This document shows, piece by piece, positions 43,467 to 50,458 of a stretch of DNA of 64,000 nt. A program made the position numbers and the translations under genes. The notes under the pieces are model-generated. The model did not search any database and was not told the origin of the DNA. It saw nothing but the letters and a program-made list of their open reading frames with translations. Source of the DNA: Bacillota bacterium (lineage in GTDB: Bacteria; Bacillota; Clostridia; Lachnospirales; Lachnospiraceae); contig JAEYJO010000076.1 of the NCBI GenBank assembly GCA_023408815.1, positions 55,251-119,250 on the forward strand, given 5' to 3'. Positions within the stretch are counted from its first letter, which is position 1. Each line of letters begins with the position of its first letter.

Positions 43467-43784
43467 AATTTAAGAACAAAAGGCTATGAACAGAACAAGT
43501 AGCAAGCGATGATAACTTACAGAAAGCGACCGGTTGATGAGAGGTGCAAGGGAAATTGCTTACGAATACATCTGGGAGCTGCATGGCAGAAGGAAATCTG
43601 AGAAGAGTTTTCAATAAGGTTTCTTGTAGGCCATGACGTGTTTCCCCGCGTTATGGAGGAGGAGTATCGTTAAAAAATATTTTAACCGTACTTGCGGAGG
43701 CGGACAACGTGAGTTGTCGGCAAATTTAGGTGGTACCACGAGTTTAAGACCTCGTCCTATGTGTTTATAGGACGGGGTCTCTTT
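43467..43784 (+). promoter_or_regulatory. Tyrosyl T-box riboswitch
   Basis: Leader that senses uncharged tRNA-Tyr and controls readthrough into tyrS. Stem I carries the specifier: TAC (43567-43569) in the context GAATACATC, a tyrosine codon. The T-box sequence AATTTAGGTGGTACCACG (43723-43740) contains TGGT, which pairs with the ACCA end of a tRNA with discriminator A, as in tRNA-Tyr. The terminator is a 13-bp stem GACCTCGTCCTAT / ATAGGACGGGGTC (43748-43760 with 43768-43780) followed by TCTTT. Gene order fits: tyrS is the next gene. The distance from terminator to start codon (about 255 bp) is unusually large because of inserted repeats. Confidence 0.93.
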
Positions 43785-43798
43785 GCGCGATAAGCAGA

Positions 43799-43861
43799 GT
43801 CGGATACAAATTTTATATTGTGCCATGCTCGCATGAGCACAATATAAAATTTGTATCCGAC
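43799..43861. repeat. 25-bp perfect inverted repeat in the tyrS leader
   Basis: Arms 43799-43823 and 43837-43861 are exact reverse complements (25 of 25; the left arm starts GTCGGATACAAATTTT). The 13-base loop contains CATG-CTCG-CATG, which extends the hairpin. There is no T-tract after it. Placed between the T-box terminator and tyrS, it would be transcribed only after T-box readthrough and would then form a very stable stem in the tyrS 5' UTR. Confidence 0.85.
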
Positions 43862-43881
43862 GAGCAACGCGAACTCGGAAG

Positions 43882-43975
43882 CGAAGCTTTCGAGTCTGCT
43901 GAAAGCTATACTTTCTGGTTTTTTGAAAGCTATACGTTCGAGTCTGCTGAAAGGAAACTACACTTTCCGGTCTGC
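43882..43975 (+). repeat. Degenerate 24-bp tandem hairpin repeats
   Basis: After the inverted repeat, about four copies of a roughly 24-bp unit follow one another: 17 bases TTCGAGTCTGCTGAAAG occur exactly at 43889-43905 and 43937-43953, and GAAAGCTATAC at 43901-43911 and 43925-43935. Most units contain a small dyad of the type GAAAG ... CTTTC. No reading frame of known type. Together with the preceding inverted repeat it fills the stretch up to the tyrS ribosome-binding site (GAAAGGAG at 44024-44031). Confidence 0.75.
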
Positions 43976-44040
43976 ATATCAACCGAAACATACCCGGTGC
44001 CTTATCCGCGAAGGAAGCGGAAACGAAAGGAGAAATAAAA

Positions 44041-45267
44041 ATGACTATTTTTGACGAACTGAAGGCGAGAGGTCTTCTCGCACAGCTTACGGATGAAGAA
44101 GAAATCAAGGAACTGATCAACAATGGAAAGGCCACCTTCTATATTGGCTTCGATCCAACCGCCGACAGCCTCCATGTAGGTCACTTCATGGCTCTTTGCC
44201 TTATGAAGAGACTGCAGATGGCAGGCAATAAACCTATTGCGCTTATCGGTGGAGGAACCGGAATGATAGGAGATCCTTCCGGAAGAAGCGATATGCGAAC
44301 GATGATGACGCCGGAAATCATTCAGCATAACTGTGACTGCTTCAAGGTACAGATGAGCAAATTCATCGACTTTTCCGAAGGAAAAGCGCTGATGGTAAAC
44401 AACGCAGACTGGCTGATGGAACTTAACTACATCGAGCTGCTGAGAGAGGTGGGCGCACATTTCAGCGTGAATCGCATGCTTACCGCAGAATGCTACAAAC
44501 AGCGTATGGAGAAAGGGCTAAGCTTCCTGGAGTTTAACTATATGATTATGCAAAGCTACGACTTCTACGTATTGTACCAGAAATACGGCTGCAACATGCA
44601 GTTCGGCGGTGACGACCAATGGAGTAACATGCTGGGAGGAACGGAACTGATCAGGCGTAAATTGGGCAAGGATGCATATGCCATGACGATTACACTACTG
44701 CTTAACTCTGAAGGCAATAAAATGGGAAAGACGCAGAAGGGTGCCGTATGGCTTGACCCCGGCAAAACACCGCCTTTTGAATTCTTCCAGTACTGGAGAA
44801 ACGTTGCCGATGCGGACGTCTTGAAATGTATCCGCATGCTGACCTTCCTTCCTCTGGAGCAGATTGACGAAATGGATAAATGGGAGGGCAGCGAACTGAA
44901 CAGGGCGAAAGAAATTCTTGCTTTTGAGCTGACAAAGATGATACATGGAGAAGAGGAAGCAAACAAAGCGTTAGAAAGCGCAAGGGCCCTATTTACAAGC
45001 GGAAACGCAGCAGATATGCCTACGGCGGAGCTTGAGGACAAAGATTTTGAAGAAGACAAGATTGACATTCTCACTATGCTGGCAGCTTCCGGTCTCGTAG
45101 CCTCCCGTTCCGAGGGGCGCCGTGCGGTGGAGCAGGGCGGAGTGACCGTGGACGGAGAGAAGGTTGCGGATATCAAGGCTGCTTTCGCAAAGGAACAGTT
45201 TGCAGGCGAAGGGCTAATCCTAAAGCGCGGTAAGAAGAGCTTTAAAAAGGTTATCTACAAAAATTAA
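44041..45267 (+). CDS. tyrS: Tyrosyl-tRNA synthetase
   Basis: 408-aa class I aminoacyl-tRNA synthetase. The HIGH-like motif reads HVGH in ADSLHVGHFMAL near residue 46, the KMSKS-like loop is KMGKT in GNKMGKTQKGA near 225, and the C-terminal S4-like RNA-binding domain runs from about 340 (SEGRRAVEQGGVTVDGEKV). Tyrosine-pocket residues appear in GFDPTADSLH and NYMIMQSYDF. AAAGGAG precedes the ATG by nine bases. Expression is controlled by the upstream tyrosyl T-box; spoIVA follows and has its own mother-cell-type promoter. Confidence 0.97.
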   Translation: MTIFDELKARGLLAQLTDEEEIKELINNGKATFYIGFDPTADSLHVGHFMALCLMKRLQMAGNKPIALIGGGTGMIGDPSGRSDMRTMMTPEIIQHNCDCFKVQMSKFIDFSEGKALMVNNADWLMELNYIELLREVGAHFSVNRMLTAECYKQRMEKGLSFLEFNYMIMQSYDFYVLYQKYGCNMQFGGDDQWSNMLGGTELIRRKLGKDAYAMTITLLLNSEGNKMGKTQKGAVWLDPGKTPPFEFFQYWRNVADADVLKCIRMLTFLPLEQIDEMDKWEGSELNRAKEILAFELTKMIHGEEEANKALESARALFTSGNAADMPTAELEDKDFEEDKIDILTMLAASGLVASRSEGRRAVEQGGVTVDGEKVADIKAAFAKEQFAGEGLILKRGKKSFKKVIYKN

Positions 45268-45274
45268 AATAAGA

Positions 45275-45301
45275 ATAATGTTTTTTCCCCTTGCATATAT
45301 T
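45275..45301 (+). promoter_or_regulatory. Candidate sigma-E promoter of spoIVA
   Basis: ATA (45275-45277), 16-bp spacer, CATATATT (45294-45301). This fits the mother-cell sigma-E pattern (ATA, about 16 bp, CATACANT) with one mismatch at the fifth base of the -10. It begins 8 bp after the tyrS stop and spoIVA is a known sigma-E target in Bacillus. The implied start near 45308 supports ATG 45335 as the real spoIVA start. Confidence 0.6.
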
Positions 45302-45334
45302 GTAACAGCAAATATGGAAGGGGAAACTTTTTTT

Positions 45335-46816
45335 ATGGACGCTTCACATACACATAATTTATACAAAGATATACAATTTAGAACCGGAGGAGAAATCTAC
45401 ATAGGGGTGGTGGGACCGGTCAGGACCGGTAAGTCTACGTTTATCAAACGTTTTATGGATATTATGGTTTTGCCCTATATGACAGACGAACATGAAAAGA
45501 CAAGGGCCCAGGATGAGCTGCCGCAAAGCTCCGGCGGGAAAACGATTACCACTACGGAACCGAAGTTTATTCCTAAGGAAGCTGCAAAGATTTCCCTTGG
45601 TGAGGACATCAATGTGAATGTCCGCCTGATCGACTGTGTAGGCTATATGGTGGAAGGCGCCAGCGGCCATATGGAGGAGGATATAGAGCGGATGGTAAAG
45701 ACGCCTTGGTCGACGGAGGAGATTCCCTTTACGCAGGCGGCGGAAATCGGCACGCGCAAGGTAATTAACGACCATTCTACCATAGGCATTGTCGTAACCT
45801 GCGATGGCAGCTTCGGAGAGCTTCCGAGAGAAAATTACTTACCGGCAGAAGAGCGGACCATCCAGGAGCTTAAAAGAATACATAAACCCTTTATCGTATT
45901 AGTAAATACGGAGAAGCCGTATTCGGAGAGCGCCATCAAATTGGCGGAGGAAGTGGGCAGGAAATATCAGGTCAGCGCAATGCCCGTAAACTGCGAGCAG
46001 TTGAAAAAAGAAGATATTAATGGAATTATGGAAAAAATATTGTACGAATTCCCGCTTACCATGGTGGAATTCTACATGCCCAAGTGGGTGGAGATGCTTC
46101 CAAATACCCATAGGATGAAGGCCGACATCATAGCGAGGATAAGAGAGCTTATAGGGCAGGTTGGCTGTGTAAAGGACGTGGTATCCGGAGGAATTCAGAT
46201 AGAAAGTGACTATCTGCGTAAATGTAAGGTAGAGGGGGTCGATATGGCTACCGGCTGCGTAACGGTGGCGGTGGATGTGGACGATTCGTTCTATTACGAA
46301 ATGCTAAGCGACTTGGTTGGGGAAAATATTACCAGCGAATACCAGCTGCTGTCCGTACTGCAGGAGATGGCAAAGATGAAGACAGAATATGTAAAGGTTC
46401 TTCATGCAGTGGATTCGGTCAGGGGCAAAGGCTATGGGGTGGTAACGCCTGAAAGAAACGAAATCACCTTGGATAAACCAGAAATTATCCGTCATGGGAA
46501 TAAGTTCGGTGTAAAAATCAAAGCGGAAAGTCCCAGCATCCATATGATACGGGCGAATATCGAAACAGAGATCTCTCCCATTGTAGGAACCGAGGAGCAG
46601 GCGCAGGATCTGATCCGGTATATTTCCGATGCGGGCACGAGTGAAGAGGGAATGTGGGAAACCAATATTTTTGGTAAGACGGTGGAACAACTTGTAAATG
46701 ACGGGATTACGGGGAAGATCGCGATGATTGGAGAAGAGAGTCAGGTAAAGCTTCAGGAAACCATGCAGAAAATAGTGAACGACAGCAATGGCGGAATGGT
46801 CTGCATCATCATATAA
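45335..46816 (+). CDS. spoIVA: Stage IV sporulation protein A
   Basis: 493-aa ATPase that polymerises on the forespore surface and forms the basement layer of the spore coat. The N-terminal P-loop domain has Walker A GPVRTGKST near residue 24, ARTRAQDELPQS-like KTRAQDELPQSSGGKTI, and RLIDCVGYMVEGA; NTEKP occupies the G4-like position. The C-terminus ends SNGGMVCIII, close to the coat-anchoring tail of Bacillus SpoIVA. At 493 aa it equals the Bacillus length (492) when started at 45335 (MDASHTHNLY); the upstream in-frame codons at 45278 and 45314 precede or sit too near the predicted transcript start. This gene marks the organism as spore-forming. Confidence 0.95.
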   Translation: MDASHTHNLYKDIQFRTGGEIYIGVVGPVRTGKSTFIKRFMDIMVLPYMTDEHEKTRAQDELPQSSGGKTITTTEPKFIPKEAAKISLGEDINVNVRLIDCVGYMVEGASGHMEEDIERMVKTPWSTEEIPFTQAAEIGTRKVINDHSTIGIVVTCDGSFGELPRENYLPAEERTIQELKRIHKPFIVLVNTEKPYSESAIKLAEEVGRKYQVSAMPVNCEQLKKEDINGIMEKILYEFPLTMVEFYMPKWVEMLPNTHRMKADIIARIRELIGQVGCVKDVVSGGIQIESDYLRKCKVEGVDMATGCVTVAVDVDDSFYYEMLSDLVGENITSEYQLLSVLQEMAKMKTEYVKVLHAVDSVRGKGYGVVTPERNEITLDKPEIIRHGNKFGVKIKAESPSIHMIRANIETEISPIVGTEEQAQDLIRYISDAGTSEEGMWETNIFGKTVEQLVNDGITGKIAMIGEESQVKLQETMQKIVNDSNGGMVCIII

Positions 46817-46855
46817 GGAACGAGCAAAAAATATTTGCGGGGAAAATTTCATAGG

Positions 46856-46894
46856 GTAACTGTTTTGCCACAGAGGCAAGGCAGTTACTTTTTT
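46856..46894 (+). terminator. Terminator after spoIVA
   Basis: A 14-bp stem GTAACTGTTTTGCC / GGCAAGGCAGTTAC (46856-46869 with 46875-46888, two G-U pairs), 5-nt loop, then six T. It lies 40 bp after the spoIVA stop. Confidence 0.88.
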
Positions 46895-46957
46895 ATGTAA
46901 TAGGAAAGTGATCCTATTACATAAAAGCCCTTCGGGCAAGATGCGCAGCTGCATATG
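46895..46957. repeat. Structured intergenic repeat, copy B
   Basis: ATGTAATAGGA / TCCTATTACAT (46895-46905 with 46912-46922), then GCCC-TTC-GGGC (46928-46937) and GCGCAGC. Positions 46895-46950 are the reverse complement of copy A (5982-6038) with about four mismatches and one single-base gap by eye. As at copy A, it directly follows a transcription terminator. The rest of the gap up to the PNP gene is AT-rich with nothing I can name. Confidence 0.75.
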
Positions 46958-47067
46958 TACAAATTATGGAACTCGTGTTATATTTATTTCATCGACATTT
47001 TACAAAATAAAAGGTAATTATTACTTCTGAAAAGCACAATAATATAAAAAAGACGGGGGTATATGGA

Positions 47068-47889
47068 ATGAGTGCAAGCTATGACAAACTGATGAAATGC
47101 TTTGAAAGTTTTAAGGAGAGAGTGGATTTCAAGCCGAGGGTAGCTATCGTTCTGGGTTCCGGACTGGGGGATTTCGCAGATACTATTGCTGTGGAGGCAG
47201 AACTTTCCTACAGCGAGATAGAAGGTTTCCCGGTGTCTACCGTTCCGGGACACGCCGGTAAATTTATTTTCGGATATGTAGGAGACGTTCCGGTAGTATG
47301 CATGAAAGGGAGAGTACATTTTTATGAAGGCTATCCCATATCGGACGTGGTGCTCCCCATTCGCCTGATGAAGCTGATGGGAGCGGGGATTTTGTTTTTG
47401 ACCAACGCTTCCGGCGGTGTAAACTATGATTTTAAGGCGGGAGACTTAATGCTTATAACCGATCAGATATCCTGCTTTGCTCCGAATCCGTTAATTGGAC
47501 CGAATATAGAAGCGTTAGGAACCCGTTTCCCTGATATGAGCACTGTTTACGATAAAGATCTGCAAGATATTTTGAGGGAAGCTGCCAAGGAGAGCGGAGT
47601 GCCCGTGAAAGAGGGTGTTTACGTTCAGCTTACGGGGCCTTCTTTCGAATCTCCTGCGGAAATACGCATGATACGCACTTTAGGAGGAGATGCGGTAGGA
47701 ATGAGCACTGTGGTGGAAGCGATCGTGGCGAATCATATGGGCATGCGGATCTGCGGAATCTCCTGTGTATGCAATTTGGCTGCGGGTATGACGGAGAATC
47801 CCTTGACCCACGAGGAGGTCCAGGAGGCGGCTGACAAGGCAGCGCCGTTATTTACCAGGCTGGTGTCGGAGAGCGTGAAACGGTTCTAG
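47068..47889 (+). CDS. pupG: Purine-nucleoside phosphorylase
   Basis: 273-aa trimeric PNP (inosine/guanosine type) that splits purine nucleosides with phosphate. Motifs: VLGSGLGDFAD (phosphate loop, near residue 27), VPGHAGKFIFG, GRVHFYEGYP, NASGGVNYDFKAGDLML, the long GPSFESPAEIRMIRTLGGDAVGMSTV region (partly cited), and the late ISCVCNLAAGM. GGGGGT is eight bases before the ATG. The next genes encode cytidine deaminase and an amidohydrolase, forming a nucleoside salvage group. Confidence 0.95.
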   Translation: MSASYDKLMKCFESFKERVDFKPRVAIVLGSGLGDFADTIAVEAELSYSEIEGFPVSTVPGHAGKFIFGYVGDVPVVCMKGRVHFYEGYPISDVVLPIRLMKLMGAGILFLTNASGGVNYDFKAGDLMLITDQISCFAPNPLIGPNIEALGTRFPDMSTVYDKDLQDILREAAKESGVPVKEGVYVQLTGPSFESPAEIRMIRTLGGDAVGMSTVVEAIVANHMGMRICGISCVCNLAAGMTENPLTHEEVQEAADKAAPLFTRLVSESVKRF

Positions 47890-47934
47890 AATAGAAGCAT
47901 GAAGATTTCATGCAAATGGAGGATTTAAAATAAA

Positions 47935-48360
47935 GTGACAGATAAAGAAATGAGAGAAACTCTGATAAAGGAAGCGCTGGAGGCCAGGAAGAGGGCTTAT
48001 GTGCCTTATTCACATTTTATGGTGGGAGCTGCGCTTCTTACGAAGGAAGGGCGGATATATCAGGGCTGCAATATAGAAAATGCTGCTTATGGACCTACGA
48101 ACTGCGCAGAACGCACCGCTTTTTTTAAGGCGGTAAGCGAAGGAGAAAGAGCCTTTGCGGCGATTGCCATTGCAGGAGCGCCGGAAGGGGAGGAGATAAC
48201 CGGATATGCAGCACCTTGCGGCGTATGCAGGCAAGTAATGGCCGAGTTCTGCAGACCGGACAGCTTCGAAATCATCGTAGCCAAATCTCCGGAGGATTAT
48301 TATGTGAAGACGCTGGAAGAGCTGTTGCCGGAGAATTTCGGACCGGCTAATTTGAATTAA
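47935..48360 (+). CDS. cdd: Cytidine deaminase
   Basis: 141-aa tetrameric zinc enzyme deaminating cytidine and deoxycytidine to uridine. YVPYSHFMVGAALLT near residue 22, the zinc-binding NCAERTAFF (Cys and the catalytic Glu) near 60, and PCGVCRQVMAEF with two more zinc cysteines near 95. Start is GTG 47935; the preceding TGGAGG is 13 bases upstream. It is 45 bp after the PNP gene. Confidence 0.94.
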   Translation: MTDKEMRETLIKEALEARKRAYVPYSHFMVGAALLTKEGRIYQGCNIENAAYGPTNCAERTAFFKAVSEGERAFAAIAIAGAPEGEEITGYAAPCGVCRQVMAEFCRPDSFEIIVAKSPEDYYVKTLEELLPENFGPANLN

Positions 48361-48392
48361 GAGACATTTATGAGAAAGGAGTCCGTACCGCG

Positions 48393-49691
48393 ATGAATAT
48401 TCGTTTTTATAATGCGAGAATATTGACAATGGAGGAGAACGCGCCTATTTTCGAGGGAGAAGTATGGGTTAGCGATGAGAAGATTATTTATGTAGGCGAT
48501 GGGCTGAATATGGACGAGTTTTACCGTCGGAGAAACATCACGTGTATGATTTGGGATGAAGAAATCGACTGTGAGAGAAATCTGCTGATGCCGGGCTTTA
48601 AAAATGCCCATACCCATTCAGGAATGACCCTTCTTCGCTCCTTTGCGGACGATCTTCCGCTGCACGAATGGCTGAATAAGCAGGTGTTTCCGATAGAGGC
48701 TAAGATGACGCAGGAGGATATTTATCATTTGACCAAGCTGGCTGTGTTAGAATATCTGACCAGCGGAATCACTTCTATTTTCGATATGTACTTGACGCCA
48801 GAGTCTGTGGCAAAGGCGTGCAGCGATACGGGTATGCGGTGCGTGCTGACGGGAGCCGTTAACAATTTCAGTCAATCCGTGGAAGAGATGGAGAAATGGT
48901 ACACGGAGCTGAACGGCAAAGATCCGTTAATTAGCTTTCTTCCCGGCTTTCATGCGGAATATACCTGCTCTAAAGAGCTGATGGAGGACATTGCTTCTAT
49001 GGCGAAGCGTCTGAAGGCGCCGGTTTACATACATCTGGCTGAGACGCAGGAGGAAGTTACAGGATGTATGGAGCGTTACGGTATGACGCCAGGAATGTTC
49101 CTGGATTCTCTCGGGATGTTCGAGCAGGGCGGCGGAGCTTATCACTGTGTGTATCTGACCGAAGAGGAAATAGCCCTTTTTCAGAAAAAGAATATACATG
49201 TCATTACGAATCCGGGCTCCAATACGAAGCTCGCCAGCGGAATCGCGCCTATTAACGATTTTCTGAAGGCTGGACTCAATATCGCTATAGGAACGGACGG
49301 GCCGGCCAGCAATAATTGTCTCGATATGTTCCGGGAGATGTTTCTCGTTACCGGTCTTGCAAAGCTTCGGGAAAAGGACGCTTCAGCGGTAGATGCCATG
49401 GAGGTTTTGAAGATGGCTACGGTAAACGGAGCGAAGGCGATGCATCTGGAGACTGCCGACGTACTGGCGCAGGACAAACTGGCAGATATCATCATGATCG
49501 ATTTGTTCCAGCCCAATATGCAGCCCATCAATAATATTGCGAAAAATATCGTATACAGCGCAAGTAAACAGAATGTTAAAATGACGATGATCCACGGACA
49601 CATTCTTTACCGGAACGGAGAATTTCTTCTAGAGGATGAGCCCCGGGCTATTTATGAAAAGGCCAACGAAATTATAAATCGTTTAAGATAG
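48393..49691 (+). CDS. Amidohydrolase (5-methylthioadenosine/SAH deaminase-like)
   Basis: 432-aa metal-dependent deaminase of the amidohydrolase superfamily. Metal ligands: HTH in GFKNAHTHSGMTLLR near residue 71, HLAETQEEV near 212, a later His in GGGAYHCVYL and the Asp in IGTDGPASNN near 300. The N- and C-terminal beta-sandwich segments are present. Closest groups are MTA/SAH deaminases and chlorohydrolase-like guanine or atrazine enzymes; the neighbouring nucleoside genes favour a nucleoside or purine base as substrate, but the exact one is not determinable. ATG follows GAAAGGAG. Confidence 0.85.
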   Translation: MNIRFYNARILTMEENAPIFEGEVWVSDEKIIYVGDGLNMDEFYRRRNITCMIWDEEIDCERNLLMPGFKNAHTHSGMTLLRSFADDLPLHEWLNKQVFPIEAKMTQEDIYHLTKLAVLEYLTSGITSIFDMYLTPESVAKACSDTGMRCVLTGAVNNFSQSVEEMEKWYTELNGKDPLISFLPGFHAEYTCSKELMEDIASMAKRLKAPVYIHLAETQEEVTGCMERYGMTPGMFLDSLGMFEQGGGAYHCVYLTEEEIALFQKKNIHVITNPGSNTKLASGIAPINDFLKAGLNIAIGTDGPASNNCLDMFREMFLVTGLAKLREKDASAVDAMEVLKMATVNGAKAMHLETADVLAQDKLADIIMIDLFQPNMQPINNIAKNIVYSASKQNVKMTMIHGHILYRNGEFLLEDEPRAIYEKANEIINRLR

Positions 49692-49732
49692 ATAGAGAAT
49701 GAAGCAAGGAAAATGGGAAGTGAAGAAAAAGT

Positions 49733-50458
49733 ATGAAAGTAACTTATATTTATCACAGCGGATTTTCCGTTGAACTGGAACAATGCGTATTGCTGTTTGA
49801 CTATTATATCGGAAAGCTGCCGGAGTGGGAGCCTGAAAAGCCGGTATATGTTTTTGTGTCTCATAAGCATAAGGACCATTTCAGTCTGAAGATTTTTGAC
49901 TTGGTCAGTCGATATAAAAACATACATTTTTTCCTTGGCAGTGACGTGAAGCTTAGCGAGAGCTATTTGGACAGAAACCATGTGGATCTCTCTGCGAGGA
50001 AGAAAATAACTAATGTAGGAAAGAACAAGACCATACGATTCGACGATATGGAGATACGCACGCTTCGATCTACGGATGCGGGCGTAGCTTTTATTGTGTG
50101 CGTGGATGGAAAGTGTATTTATCATGCAGGGGATTTGAATTGGTGGCATTGGGAGGGAGAGCCGTCTCCCTTCAATGAGGATATGGAGAAAAATTATAAG
50201 AGGGAAATTGACAGCATAAGGGGCATGAGCTTTGACGCTGCCTTTGTGCCCTTGGATCCAAGGCTTGAGGCTGCTTATGGCTGGGGAATGGATTATTTCC
50301 TTGAAAATACGAAGGCGAAGATGGTTTTTCCCATACATATGTGGGAAGAATACGGTTATATCGGCAAGTACAAAAAAACTAGGGTTGGTGCCTCATACAG
50401 CAATTGCATTGCGGATATAAGCGCGCCGGGACAGGAATTCGATTTATGGAATATTTAA
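49733..50458 (+). CDS. Metallo-beta-lactamase fold hydrolase
   Basis: 241-aa MBL-fold protein. The metal motif HKHKDHF (HxHxDH) lies near residue 45 in YVFVSHKHKDHF; IYHAGDLNWWHW gives the later Asp ligand, and FPIHMWEEYGYI the C-terminal His. It lacks extra domains. Substrate unknown; the family includes RNA and nucleotide phosphodiesterases (UlaG-like) and others. It overlaps the MutS-like gene by 13 bp, so the two are translationally linked. Confidence 0.85.
   Translation: MKVTYIYHSGFSVELEQCVLLFDYYIGKLPEWEPEKPVYVFVSHKHKDHFSLKIFDLVSRYKNIHFFLGSDVKLSESYLDRNHVDLSARKKITNVGKNKTIRFDDMEIRTLRSTDAGVAFIVCVDGKCIYHAGDLNWWHWEGEPSPFNEDMEKNYKREIDSIRGMSFDAAFVPLDPRLEAAYGWGMDYFLENTKAKMVFPIHMWEEYGYIGKYKKTRVGASYSNCIADISAPGQEFDLWNI

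Noticed and set aside
43882..43975. Tandem repeats considered as a CRISPR array
   Set aside because: Units are about 24 bp back to back without unique spacers of regular length, and no cas genes are near.
43820..44038. Short + strand frames in the tyrS leader with repeated SYTF-type peptides
   Set aside because: The repetition comes from the DNA repeats; no site before the start and the frame runs into the tyrS ribosome-binding site.
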